Shown here: piece after piece, positions 26,901-41,900 of the stretch
Layout: the number at the start of each line of letters is the position of its first letter
Numbering within the stretch: the first letter of the stretch is position 1
Origin: Antedon mediterranea
Taxonomy: Eukaryota > Echinodermata > Crinoidea > Comatulida > Antedonidae
Reading direction: 5' to 3'
Assembly (NCBI RefSeq): GCF_964355755.1
Contig: NC_092672.1
Coordinates: 24,484,501-24,548,500, forward strand
DNA length: 64,000 nt
Translations under genes and position numbers: made by a program
Notes under the pieces: model-generated
Database searches by the model: none
Seen by the model: only the letters and a program-made list of their open reading frames with translations
What the model was told of the DNA's origin: nothing

Positions 26901-29900
26901 GAATTTAGTTTTGTAGCATTTTTTTCATTTGAAGTGCAGCAGTATAATGTTGCTATACTTTTTATATCTTGAGATATCGGAACATTTATGAATTTATTTA
27001 AAGTTTATGCTTACGTTTACTAAATTTATTTAGGTGGAGTGGGTAGAGGGGTGTCATCCATAGTTGTTTTAGTGTTGTTTTTTTCCTTGAACTGCAAAAA
27101 GTTTATAAAAAAAAATGTATCCAACATTAGAATTAACTGTACAGTTTAGACCAATCAGTTGCAAAATGCACCTATATCTCTAATTCAGTATGAATGTTCA
27201 GGAACGTCAACCTATTTTAAAGTTAATCATAATCAATTATTTTTTAAATAGGTAAATGATCAGAGATGTCTGTAAAAAAGTGTGTAAAAATAAGTTCTGC
27301 ATTAATTTTTTTTTTTCTCGTTGGTTTATAAATCGTAGGGAAAAAAGAACAATAATTGATAAGATGATACAAAATAACTATTAATTAGATTATGCTTATT
27401 AATTTGATTAAAACAATGTTGTATTTTCTCACAATATTCCAAAATTTTCATGATTTAAATTTTGAAAACAATTAATTTATAATAACAGCAAAATGTTCTA
27501 TGTTATTATATTTCAGTTGACTTAAATAAAGCCAATTATAAAATTCTTTTTTGTTTTATTGATTTATAAAAAGCTAATCAGATAGTTCTTTTGTCAATAA
27601 TAAATCTGGTCATATTTTGTAATAAATAAAAACTGAAATAAAATGTTCATAACATATTTTATTAAATACATTATGCATATTACAAAGATGGTAGCCGGTA
27701 GATCATCTATCACATAAAAGTTTGTTGTCTTCAAATCATTGCCTTAGCTTTTCGAATCACAATGGATCTCTACAAATGATAATGTGTCTTGGGCATAGAT
27801 CTTCACCTTAATTTTTCCAGTTCAGTATGCATTTTCAATCAAAATATTATTTAAGCCAAGATCAGTTTTAAATATGTTCTTTACAAGTTGCATTTGATCT
27901 TTTTCTTGATATCACCAAATCTTAGAATTTCTTTCAACTGGTAGCAATTCAGCTTTCATGTAGAGTATCCGGTTTAGATTTAATGTTCACACATTCATGT
28001 CAAACTATCCGTTGTAGCTTTAAATTTATCCTTAGCTTTATTTTGAAGTTCCATAACATTTCTGTTTAGCAATGATTGTTAGCCTTGCTTTAGTGATGAT
28101 CTTTCCTTGTCAATCCTAGTATTTATGTCAGCTGCTAAGCTACTGTACCCATGGCTTTAAATTTGCCGAATGATCAACTGTTGGGAATTAAATATTATGC
28201 GGAGCAACTATGTCTTCACTCAGAGATGTCCATAGCACTTCAATTTTACTGTAAAGAAGAATTTGGGTTCTCTACACTAAGGTTATTCACACGACAGTAT
28301 GTAATAGTGATATGTAAAAGGAATTTAATAATAAATCTTAATCAGAAATATAAAAATGTATTTAATTAATACAAATTGTTCAATATAAATTAAAGTATTT
28401 AATATTCCTAGAGTATTATCACAAATAGATAATCATTTCAATTTGTAGCATTCAAAATACAGTAGGAAGGTTAGTTTATAATTTTATAATTCTATTACTC
28501 GATGGGTAGACACCCCAAAAATTTATTTTTTTTAACTCCATCTTTGGTATTGCATTCTTTGAAAATTACCTTTTTTTTTCAATGAGCTTGCCTGAATCTC
28601 CGACTGTCTGGTGTTTTCAATTCTCCTTCTCCTTCCTTTTTATTTGGATATAATATCATATTTTGTATCATCTTCTTCCCAACTTTTTTATTTTTTTCTG
28701 GGAGCCTAGGCGTAAAGTTTTTAAGCTTATGTAGGTTTCCTTCCACACATACTATGTTTTTTATTGGTTATCACAAGTGTTTATATAATTATTATTTTTA
28801 TTATTCAATATTTATTGAATATTGAATAAACAAATCAAATCAAATAAAAGAAATCATAATATAATAATTTTGTGTATGCTAAATGCCTTAGTAAACAACT
28901 CACATGTTGTACAGTATACGAATACCATTGGGCTACTGGTTTAAATTTTGGTTTATATCTAGTAAGACTAATAATACAATTAATGTGCATTACTAGAGTA
29001 AGCTAAGCTAGTGGCATGTTTTGAAATTAAAATGACCATTTTAATTAACTGACAAATATAAATGAAAGTGAACCTATTGTTTAATAGTGAGTATACGTGT
29101 ATTCTTTAAATGTTATGATTTTCTAAAAACCAATAGAGTTAGCCGAGGCCTCTAGGCATATAATACATAGCAGACAATATTTTTGAATAGAATAAATAAA
29201 TAAAATACTTTTTGTCTTTTTTTAATTAGACAATTGGATTAATAAATACATTTATAGTTGTGACTACATTCAGGTGTCCTGTAAATAATTTCATGTTTTT
29301 TTCTGTTACTTATTCATTTTTTCATTTATACTTCAAGTATGTCACTGTAGTAAAAGAATTGTCAGGAAAGATGTCATGCAACATGGAAATATTGCTGTTT
29401 CAGGACATGACAATATCATAACTCAGGTTTCAATAGGCATACAGCAAAGACTCTCCTAATATTAACCATGATGTGTATGGTTTCCTAATATCTGACAGTA
29501 CTTATGTTGTTGCACCATCTGGTAAACAATCACAATCTGTATACTCAAATGTTTCTTTAATATTTTTGAGCTGGGTCTTTAGGCTTTTACAGTTTTTAAT
29601 ATTCTATTCATGTTTTTTATTTTAACCCTAAACTTGTAACTGTGATATTCATAAACTCCAACAGTGTATTTTTGTTATGTCACTAACAAACTTCCTTCTC
29701 ATTTTTTAACCAAATTTCTAAAATTTTCTTAACAAACTCAGAAATCCATTCATACAACACTAGGGCCTCACACGCCCTTCATCTTCCTTTAACTAAACTT
29801 TCTTTAATTCAACACAATGTCCGATCTAATGATTTTTGTCGACCGCTTTTCGTCTCCTCTGCCCCATGGCTACTAAATTACAATAATTACCATTTATATC

Positions 29901-32900
29901 AATTATTGTCTTTATGCTTCCTGTTTGTTTTTTTTTGTGTGTGTTTTGTTCTGTCTTTTTGTTGTTCTTTTTAGTCGCGTGGACGCGACTCTATAGTTCA
30001 CCATGTCGGTCTGTCGGTCTGTCTGTCGGTCCGGTATCACTATTTTAGAACGCGACTTATGGCTGTTGGCCTTGTTTTTTTTCAGTACACACAATATGTT
30101 ACATTTATTGTACCTGGCTTGCCTACCACAAGTGTCAATTAGAGTAATCCAATTGATGTATAACTTCTAGCTTCTTCTTTTTAGCATTTTTAAAAAATTT
30201 GTTTATTTTTTGAAGCAGGATTATATTTATTATTTATTTTAATTATTTATTTTTGTCAAATGTTAACGTTTTATTTGAAAGAAGAAGTAATAAATGTTAC
30301 TTGAAATGAAATGAATTTATAAATTACTATTAACTATTAGGGAAGAAATCAAATCAAATAGTTTATTCATATCAACGATATTGCAAAATTATTTATGGAG
30401 TATGAACAAATTATCTATGTGTTAACTGTTTTTATTAACTTTTTTAAATTGTATTAATCTATTAATCAATTTTTCCTGTTATAATCTTTTGTGGTCATTT
30501 TTAGATTATATTTTGTATTGTTTTTAATATGCACACATTATGTTTGTGAACAAGCTCCATTACAAAAATGATTTTATTATTATTATTATATTATAACTTA
30601 TATTATCAAGGTTCTATCTTTTATTTTTAAATGAATCCCAAAAGTTTGAGACGTGTCAGTCTGTAATAGTGTAAAAGCGGTGGACAGAGATAAAATCCTT
30701 TTTTTTGTAGTATAAATGAAGCATGGCCTCCTGAGCTCCATTTGATTCTTTCAAAGTTAAAATAATATATATACTAAAAGGAAAATAATATGTGTTACTA
30801 AGTCACGTATCCATGGTGATTGTGATGACAGGTCCAGACTCTATACTATACCTGATATTAGGATACTATCTGAATTAATATTCAGCCAGTGTGCAAAAAC
30901 TTCTGGATACTATTTAAGTTGATTATCAATGACTTAAACAATTTAGCTTTCCTATAATGCTAAGACCTTTTTAATGTTTATATAATGCTTTTTTTTATAA
31001 TTATAACTCTTTTTAATGTTTTATACACATAATTACAGTATACATGGATAAAAAGGTTAAATAATACACGAAAAAAAAAAGGAAAAGGGATAATAACAAT
31101 TTAAACAGATTATAAAGATGCAATATTTAGAACAACAACAAATATTGCGGATTGAATTGTGTCTTGTTGTGAATGAATGATTTTTGGTCTTTATTTTGAA
31201 TATTATATTGATAAAGATATACAACAATTACGAAAAAAGGAAGATTATATTGGATAACAATGATCAAATAGATTATGAAGATTGTAGATTTATGACAACT
31301 ACTGTATTACATATTACTGATTAACTTGTATTAATCATGTCATTGAATGAATGAACAAAAGTGCTGGTTCAAGCCACAAAAGAGAGAAACAAAAGACAGT
31401 GCTAGAACCCTGGCGCATTTAACATCGTGGATAAGAGAATGATAAAGTTACATATTGGCTTTCTGTAGTTTGCAACGCCCTTTTCATTAATTGGGTACGT
31501 GTGTTAATAGAGCATTTTCACACATTGCATACAAAAACAAGTCATGATATTATTTTATGCTCACTAAACTGAATTCAGAAGAACATCAAATATATACTTA
31601 TAAATAACTAGATGGTACGCTCGCTTCGCTCGCGTACCATCTAGGTCGTGCCCACAGATGGTTCTCGAATACACAGTAATTTCAGGGTAAAAAATCTGGC
31701 GATTTCAAATGCACGTTCCACAGGACTATAATACATTGTCGTTTACAGAAACGAATAAGTAGACACAATGATTTATGTAGTCAACCAAAATTAGCACCCT
31801 GGGAATTACTTCCGAAAGAGAAACTTACCACAAAATGAGTCCAAATTTTTTATTCATTTAAAGAAACCCAATTAGGGTTGAGGGATGGGAAAGAGGATAG
31901 GTACAAAGAGGAACAATTTTTAAATATATTCTTTATCTACGTCAGTAACGAAATATTGTTTTCATTTTTTATAGGCCTATAAATAATATACCACTAACGG
32001 TGACTAAATATAGTAAAACATTTGCGATTTAATACACCACTACGACGTTTATATTTTTTTGTAATTATTAATTAATGCAAACGTTGAGAAGTAACTGTCA
32101 GTAAAAAAGTTTATTTGTATATTACGTGTTTATATATCTAACAGTAGAGCCTACCCATAATCACTGTAATAAAGTTTATTTGTATATATTTTTTTACATC
32201 TAACAGTATTCACAGTAAAAAATGTTTGTATATATTTTTTTACATCTAACAGTATTCACAAATGTTCGATTCAAATGACGACCAAAAATAGTTAATAGGT
32301 ATTTGCAGTACTGTATTGTCAAAGTATTGCAAGTTTATTCTCCAAGGGCTCATAAATTTACCTACTTGCGTTAAACCAAACTGGCAGACTGAGAGATTGG
32401 AATGTTCCATTCATCGCAAATCAATACATTTGTAAAAACGTAAATTAAATCTATCAAAATAGTATTTTTTAAAGAAAATCGGCCTGTCTTCAACATTATG
32501 ATGCTGTACTCGAGCAGTTCAACCGGTTTTCAGCTATTAAAAACAATTATCGTAGGAGGAGATAGGAAAATGCGAAGCGTCCTCGTATTATTGTGTGCGG
32601 GTTTTTTTCAAGTTGGACATCCATTAGACAGTGTATACCACGATCGGAAAACACCCCTATTTGGGGCAAATCGTTGAACCTAAATTCGTTTTAATCGTCA
32701 ATAACTAATTATCTAACTCAATTTAATTAGTAAACAGGGTTACATCAGGTGGTTAAAATCATTACCGAAAGTACGAACCAACTTTATATACCATTGAGTA
32801 AAAATTCTAGAAGTAAGGCGCGATTTACCGAATTTTGCCCTTACGTAAATTTATATATAGAAACTGAAAAAAAAATGAATTAGTAGTTTCTATAATTATA

Positions 32901-35900
32901 AATTGCTTTAAAAAATGATTTGGGATTTACACTACCCATCTGACTATACATACACCTAAATACCTTATCCAACATGAATACAGTGTTTAAACAGCGCATA
33001 ATACTATGCCTTTGTAGATTCATTCCATAACATAGTTTCATTCCATTAAAACTACAATAGTAACATTATCGTATAACCTATATAACCTACCACTTTTTTT
33101 AATAGAATAAACAGAATGCTATCATCTTTTTTTAAACTATTTAATACACAATAACATCTACCCGTCTATGATAGTGCAGCCTATCAATCACAGCTAAAGA
33201 CACATTGTACACCTTTTTGTGTCTTATTATCCAATGCCTTTCAACACAAGGCACAAGACACAAGAAACCACCTATATTATTCTACTTGAGTTCGCTAGAT
33301 CATCATATAAAAGTGCATTATGATGGGATCAGATTTTCTTTTGTCCTTTATTAATAATTATAATATTGACAACCATTCTGATGTGTGTTAATGGTTGTGC
33401 AGAGAGATGATAATACAATTGTCACAGCTTGAATAAGGTGACAGGGAGAAAATTAAATGAAAACCTTTCTCAATAATATATATCTGCTCAAATGCTGGAT
33501 TATAATGAGTTTTTAATATTAAATGTGTCTATATAATTTATTGTTTGTCAAGTAGGTCTTTTCCCACACTGATGTTTAATGTGAAATGCTTAAATGTATT
33601 CAGAGTGAGATCTGACAATGTAAATTATCTTAATTAAAATCATTTACATTAAAAACTTTAAATTGTATTTATATTTTTGTGCTGTTCTTAAAATACAATT
33701 GCAGTCTACCAAATCATGGAGCTACAATATAAAGGTCAATGAGACTAAAAACTGTTAACTTATGATGTACACAGCCTATTTAATACTTTGTTGAAATGCC
33801 ATTTTAGACATTTTTAACCATTCATTCATTTAGTGCAATTTATAAAACTTCACCAAAAGTTTTACAATGGTCAGATGTGTTTTGATTATTTATATTACTT
33901 ATAACATATTAATACCAAAATATATAGATAGTTACAATATAATAGCGGTGAAAAACATCATGCTTGCACAATAAATATTAAAATATGTTTTTTTTTTTTA
34001 AAAATAATAAATATAGGCCTAAAGAACATTTAACATTAACAATATTCAATAATGTATATCTTCACTGGGTAAATTTTTTATTATGATTATGATTAAATTA
34101 AATAATCTAACAATATAATATTAAAAAATATTTTTAATTGCACCACAATTATTAATAGTCATGCTTCTACTGTGCATTGCTAAAGAGGTTTGTTGTATGA
34201 CATATTATAATCTATTTTTGTAGGATGGAAATTCACCGCTCTTGTTAGCTGCATTCTTTGGTCAAACTGCATGCTGTATGATATTAGTTGATGCTGGTTC
34301 TAATGTGAACCAACAAAACAATGTAAGTTGTATACACAGTATATCTAGTAATTTCACATAATTATGCATGTATTATTGTATCGTATTGTAAATATCACAG
34401 TGTATGCAGGTATACAGTATTACACAATACTGTGAGGATTATACTATTTGCTGCACCTAGCCCCTCACCCTTTCGCTCCATCACTAGGACAGAATAATCT
34501 TGATTTTTTTTACCATATTATAATCCAAGTTGATCAACTACCACCATTCAATCCTGAATGTTAAATGTTCTTTAGGTCTAAATAGTGCATTCTATTTGTG
34601 TACCACACTCCATGCAAACTTCCTATATCTGTACCTGGCTGGTGCCATGATATTATTGTAGGTATTATTGATTCCACTGTAAATTCACCAACCTATTTAT
34701 AGAATCTTAAAGCAAAAAGTATATAAAACCATAGAGATATTGAGTTAAAACCAAATATTTTATCTTTTGATTCAAAAAGATTTGATGTAAAATAGTTTAA
34801 AAAGCTAACAAGAAGCTTTTATATTAGCATTATAATGAATAAAATTGTAAGGTGAATCAATCATAAAGTATTATAACTGATATCCAAGTATACCATTTAT
34901 ATCGTCTGCAATTTGCAAAGTATATTGAAATTTCACTAAAGAACTTTGTCCTTTAAATGAAAAGGTTTTTTCTCTCCAGATATCTTGCTAACTAAATATG
35001 CTCTTTTTGTATTCAGTAAATATAATCAATCAATATAATCAATCAAATGATAGATAAGTATTGGTAAACATTCAATAGGTTTTGATTATATCATTTATAA
35101 ATCATCCATGTTTCGTAAATGAAATTGGAGAGTTTTTACTAAAGGGTTGTATGTACAATCAAAATATAATATTCACAGTATTAGTACAGCTTGTGCACTT
35201 TCACTTTTTTCAAGAATGGAGACAATGCTCTGCATATGATTGCTCGATCAAAGCTTACTTATGAAGAACACAAAAATGCCTTTGTGTTCTTCATAAAGGA
35301 AGGACGTATAGACATTAGCAAGAAAAATAAGGTTAGTTTGTTATTAAGTACTGCAATGCAATTATTTTAATAATAAAGTTTAGTTCTATTCCTTTTTTTT
35401 TTAAGTTATATAAAATATAACAAATAGAAACAAAAAGGTTTATTATTATCTGTTGATATCAAGTTTGCGGTACACCATGTTTATTAGTTCTGAAAAAAAC
35501 TGTTGAGTTTCTTGACGTTTCGATCAATATGCTTTGATCGTCCTCAGGAGAATTATCATTGAAAATATTACAGGCTATTTTCTTCTTGTCTAACCCTCGA
35601 AGCAGTCTATTGCCCATCCACCTTCTCACATGTTCCTGTATATTTTTTTGATGGAATAATTAATTACAGAAATATTAAAATGAATATAGTATATATTTAT
35701 AGTTATTAACATTTATTTTTTATTTTTCCATTACAGTATTCACATTGTATTGTTAAATTTCAAATCTAAACATTGAATGGTTTAATTAACAGCATGCTTC
35801 CATTATTTTTACTTTTAGTCTCATATTTTACTGTAAACTGAAGTATACGTTATATAAATAAATACATATAATATAAATATTGAAACTACATTAAGTATTT

Positions 35901-38900
35901 GTTCTATTTTTCTTTAAATTATAGTTGTTGACATATCATTTGATATTAAATTTATCTTCTCAGTTGCTCATCATTAACATTTATTTCAGTTGCAGGTTAC
36001 TTTTGGACTATTAGTAAGCTACATGATTTAGACAAAAAATAATTTATTTTGTTCAAATTCTTTCAGAGCATGTATTTAATTAGTTTAGATCTAATGGCAT
36101 GTGTGGTTATTATATGGCTTATGAAATGATTTTGGCCCAAAAACCCCATAAATATTTCATTTCGGCTGATTTCACATCGTGCCTGGATTAACGTGTCCAG
36201 CACCCTGAGAAAAATATCGTGGAAAATGGGTTTAGTAATATTAATGCATAAAATCGCACTGAGTGGAAGTAGATTTAGTCCATAGTGGAATCCAAGATAT
36301 GGCCAATAGTAAAGTTATTGACAGGGAACATTTTCGCCAGTGTAGCGTAGCAAAAAGCTATACAAAACAACCTTATTGCTACACATTTTGAAAATTGTGT
36401 AGCAAAAAATACAATACAAAACTATGTTTCTCGACTTAAAAATCATTTTGATTAGCAATATTGCTAAACAAAATTTTTAAATGAAAATTTTCCCTGATTG
36501 ACCTTTGAAATATCTAGAATTTGCATAACTATTATGAAATATATTTATTTAGTCTGTCATAATTTGATTTTTTTAATGGCCAGGGTTATTTAACCTATTA
36601 GTATTATTTAGTTTGGCTTATCTTTTGGTTTAGTATGTTCTTGCAAATTATGAAATTAAGCTGAATTTTAAATTTTTTTTTTAAAGAGTAGCTGAGGGAT
36701 TTATCAGAACTAATTATGCTTATAACTAGAATTGCTAATATTGTTATTTTAAATCACAAACACTTTGATTGTCAGAATGGAGAGTCTGCATCTGATATCT
36801 ATAATGAAAATGTGTGCGATAAATACGATGGTGAACAGAAGAAAACAGAAATACTTGCAATTTTGAATGGTAAGTTAAAAAACACATTGTTCAAAGCATG
36901 AACTTCTAAAAATAGAATTAATGATCACTTTTTATCCTGTAGTATTTGTAGTTAGTCATATAATCAAACAAATTAAAAAATATGATTTAAAAAAAAAGTA
37001 GATTGATTCAAATAGCGGCTCATCTCAACTACTGTCATGTTGGTACAGGGTATGTTGAGACTAACAGCGTTAGGCTTGTTATCCAACACATGGTGTATGG
37101 TACTTCATTGCATGGAAATGTGTAATATGGTTTCAGTTGTGCATTTTATCCTGTCTTCCATTTCGTGTGCTACTAATTCTGTTATAAATATCTACATGTT
37201 GGTCCCAAAGGTAATTTAAAAATATGTTTGTCCTTTATATCCTACATTATTTCCAATCTGTAATTCTGCACTGAAAAGCTTGATATACACATTCATTTTA
37301 CTTGTTTAGGTGGACCTTTACCTTACATCGAAATGACATCGTCAGGTATGAATATTCTTCAATTTCAATGCCCCACAATAGGGCTATTGTTTCCAAATCT
37401 ATCAAAAAGGAATTAAAAAATTAATATTGGTCTATAGCATTAGGTATCTTTTATGTTCTATTTGTTATGGAGAAGTTTGGTATTCACAATATCTATAAAT
37501 AAACTGCTTGTAAAAGTTACTTAAATATTATTTTACATAAGAAATATAAAAAAATATATTTTTTTTTAGAAAATAAAGAGTTTATCATGATTGAACTTTA
37601 ATTTTATTTACAAATTATAAAACAACTACACTATAGACAAAGTGAACATTTTACAAAATTACATTTGGGTAATTTAGATCTACAGTAGACATTGAGAAGG
37701 GTAGGTGGAATCAAACAAACAAATTACTAATATTTTAGGATTTATTAAAATATTTTATAAACAGTATAATATATATATCTTATTTTATTTAGATATTACA
37801 ATCAAAGAATTATTATACATTGCCAATAACACCTACAATAAAAGGCAACTAATAGCAGCTAATCTTGGAATGACACAAGAAGATATAAATTCATTTGAAC
37901 TACCAGATAAAAGCACACTTCAAAGGACTTACAACATGTTGAACACATGGGCAGTTAAGGTTACTAAGAAGTCCATGCGTTCAGAACTGGTTGCAGCTCT
38001 CAGGAAAGCTGAGGAAAAAGATGTGGCTGATAAAATTGAAAGTAAGTAAATAAAACCATAAGATAGCCTTCAGAATGACTGAACTCTCTAATTTATAAGG
38101 TTCTTAAAGGCTTTGTAACGATATTCTGTGTGTTTATAATAATAAATAAAAAAAACTTTTGAAATATGCAGAAATGTCTAAGTCTAAATGTTGGTCGCAT
38201 TTGTGAGAATCGGCTTTAATAAGCCTATGTGTTGGCATATACCTTATTAGTACCACATATTTATCAAACCAATTGTTATAAAATCTTTGCATTTGATGGA
38301 AATCTATCATCTGTTTTTCGTGAGGTATTGCTGAAGTATTTTATTCTATATACATTATACCTTCATCATTGTACTCTGCTTAATTTATTTAAGTAATGAT
38401 TGAGGTATACATAAGACAGTCTTAGTGCATATTAAACTGTTCAATTTATAAAGAGTATTAATTGCTATCCTGTGGTATACAAACAAACAGGAAGTTATAC
38501 AAATAGTTATTTTACCTTTTATTGTGTTTTTAAGATGTGCATGTTCCAGAGGAGATATTGGCACGAGGACCTGATGCGGTGAAAGCTTTTCAAAATGCAC
38601 TTGAAGAAGGACAAACAGAGTTTAATCAAGGAAGAACTATTTTTGTAGGACTTGAGAATGTGGGAAAAACGTCTACTATCAATTCTCTTTTAAGAAAAGA
38701 GTAAGCATATACTTTATATCAATTATTACATACCACTTAAACTGTTACATACAGTTGTTAACTGGATCAATTACAACAATAACCCATACATTTTTTCTGA
38801 ATAGTTTCAATTTATTTCACCATAAAATAATATCAAAATACATAGCAAATATTGATGAGAGTGACCATCAAAGCAAAGCTCGTATTCCAGTCACCCATAC

Positions 38901-41900
38901 ACATAGCTAGCCAATGGCTTAAATATCTTATTTTATTGGGACCCTTATAAGTAATCTAACCATAAATAATCTAAATATCACAATGTAAATGAGTAAGAAT
39001 ATAGTTGATTAAAATTTACTATTATTGAAATTGTTGTTTGATTAAAGTATTTGGCCCTTTAGTGTTCTGGGTATGTTGAGGGTTTAAAACAAGATTTTAA
39101 TGCAACGTAAAAACAATGTAATTGCAGTATACCATCAAATTATTTTCTGTTTTATTATAATGCAAACATTCTTTTATAATTATATAATGTCATTTTGTCA
39201 GGTTTAATCCATTGCATATAATAACAGATGCAATGGTTAAAACAACGGTGTGTACACCAGATGCCAGTAACAAAGAAATGTTGAAAGAAACAACGCAGGA
39301 TATTTGTAAGTATACACTTTATTCAGATACATGCTGCAACCAAAATAGATGATTTATTTATATTTTTTAATTTATTTTTATAATTATTTAGGCAAATTGC
39401 CAAGGATAACCATAAGCGAATTAATTCACTATCCTTCTTAAAGGTAGCAATCATGTTCACAAGACAAACATACACAAGTCACATAAACAAAGTCTTATTA
39501 CAAGTCTTTGAGAGGGGAGTTGTAATTTGTCCTGACTTATGACAGGACTTGAACCCAGGACCCTTGAATTGGTAGCCAAGCATCATAACCACCAAACCAC
39601 AACTCCACTCCAAATTTAAAATTCACCCTGACTTATGCACTGTCATGTCACAACTTGTTTTATTATGTTTTATTTTTTTATCAAATAATTGTTGTTCTCA
39701 TGTCATTGTAAATCAATTTAATAGACACTCTAGGTTTAATATTTGGGTGACAATTTGCGACTAGTTCTTGCACACAAAATACTTTGATATTTCATAAATG
39801 CATGGAGAAAACCACTACCATATAAACATACAAGTTATTTAAATTCAATTTGAGGATAAATTAGTTTTTAAATTATTGCAACAACATCATAAAAATGGTT
39901 TCAAAGTTTCTATCCTTTTAAAAACCAATATATACATGATTTTATTAACATTTTTAATTTAAAAGCTTTAGACAATATGTATCAGGATGCTGTCACTGAT
40001 GTCACAGTTAAACACATTTTGAAAAGTCCACGCCATACAAAAGGATGCACACCAAGAGCAGGACCATCAAAGCAGGAAACACAATCTGGTAAAAGATTTT
40101 AATGAAAGTTAATTCAAATTTACTTTAAAAATGTCTTTATTGTTATTGTAATCTGCTGTAAAATAAATTTAAAAGTATAAACATAAAAGGCACAAAATAC
40201 CAATCAATATAAAATTGGTACAAAAGAGATTTATATAAATTTAATATAAAAGTTTTGATAAAAGACAGGTTTATACAGCATTTTGCTGTGATTACTGCTG
40301 TGACATTTGAATTCAAATAGAGAATACAAAAGATACACATATTATAATGATGATGGCAAATCGGATCAGGTTGGAATCGGCAAAAAAAGATTACACTAAC
40401 CTTTGTTCTTGCCAAGTTAATTTGATTCTAAAACATAATGATGAATGCTAATAACAAGGTAGCATCTTTAATTATATCAACACATTTTTCAGAAAGTAGA
40501 CATGAGAAAAACCCCACAGGAGCATCAACATCAAAACAGGAAGCCAAATCTGGTGAAACATCAACAAGTTCAAATACAATGCCAAGTCCACAAAAAGAGG
40601 GTAAATATTTATTTTGAAATGTGTTTGATTGTGCTGTTCATACATATTAATGATATCAGAAATAAAGACTAAAATGCTAAATATTGAAATGATTAAAATG
40701 GACCTGAAATGGACTTTCGATTTTCAAGAAATTCACACGTTATTTAAATGTATCAAATTAACACAAGCCCATACAAATAAAAACAAAATGTATAGTATTT
40801 GGCTGGAGTGTCCATCGGAAGCCTTAGCATATGTCCGGTCCATTTGTATTTTCTTTTCCCTATTATGTTTGACCATTTTAGTTCTTTCGTTCTGCTGTAT
40901 AGTTCTATATTTACCTGTTTACCTGTTGAATAACCGTTTATACGGTAATTTTATTTTTTTTTAAATTCTAAATACATTTCTGCAAAAGCACAAGCATTTT
41001 TTTGAAAATACTCCATAGATTTCAAGAGTTATAGCCAAAAAACTGCAAATTGTCCATTGGTTGGAATATATTCGCAAAGTGACGTCACCGGCGAATTTTT
41101 TTGATTTTCAAATGGGGCTTTCCCCAAAAGGCCGAATTTATATTTTGTAACAATATACATTATAGCAACAACTAATAGCCCCCAAAACATCATTCTAAAA
41201 TGAACAAAATCGAAAATCCATTTCAGGTTGATTGTGCTGTTCATACATAATAATGATATCAGAAATAAAGACTAAAGTGCTAAATATTGAAATGATTAAA
41301 GGAGCGGAAATTTAATCATAATCATCAGTGTCTGCTAATGAACATATATTATCGAGTTACTTTGTCAGTTAATACTAATATTTGTATATTGTATGACACT
41401 GCTGTGTAATCTATTCAACTTGCAGTACAATGTGGTTAAATAAACTCATCACTAAACCATTGATTGGAAAGGATAAGGTTTAGAATACTTAAGAGCCATT
41501 GTCTGTAAGAATCAAAGAAATATCAAAAAGAGTGGCAGACTCAAAAAATGGATTTCTTTCAAATTTTGCACATGGCTATATATGTGTTGAGAGAAATCAA
41601 ATATGAAGTATTTATTTTTTCACACGTATATTTCCATGGCAACGGCCAAATTTGTGTTTTTGACAAATTTTGTCCTTTTTTAAGGTTTTTTAAAATGGAT
41701 ATTGGTACTACTTTGATGAACGATATTTTTGTTTTGTTCATTTAATTATAAAAAATAATTAGTGTATGCATAATAACAATGCATTGTGTACCTGTTTCAA
41801 ATTTTTTAATTTTTTTTTATTTCATACTTTGGGAGATACCATTTATTTAAAAAGGGGTGTTTTTCACTTTTTTTAAATTGTTCAATGCAACTAAACTTTA

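Noticed and set aside
28151-28369. Open frame LPNDQLLGIKYYAEQLC as a host exon
   Set aside because: It is antisense to the ORF1 part of LINE relic B and its counterpart in relic A has stops; no splice phase links it to the gene.
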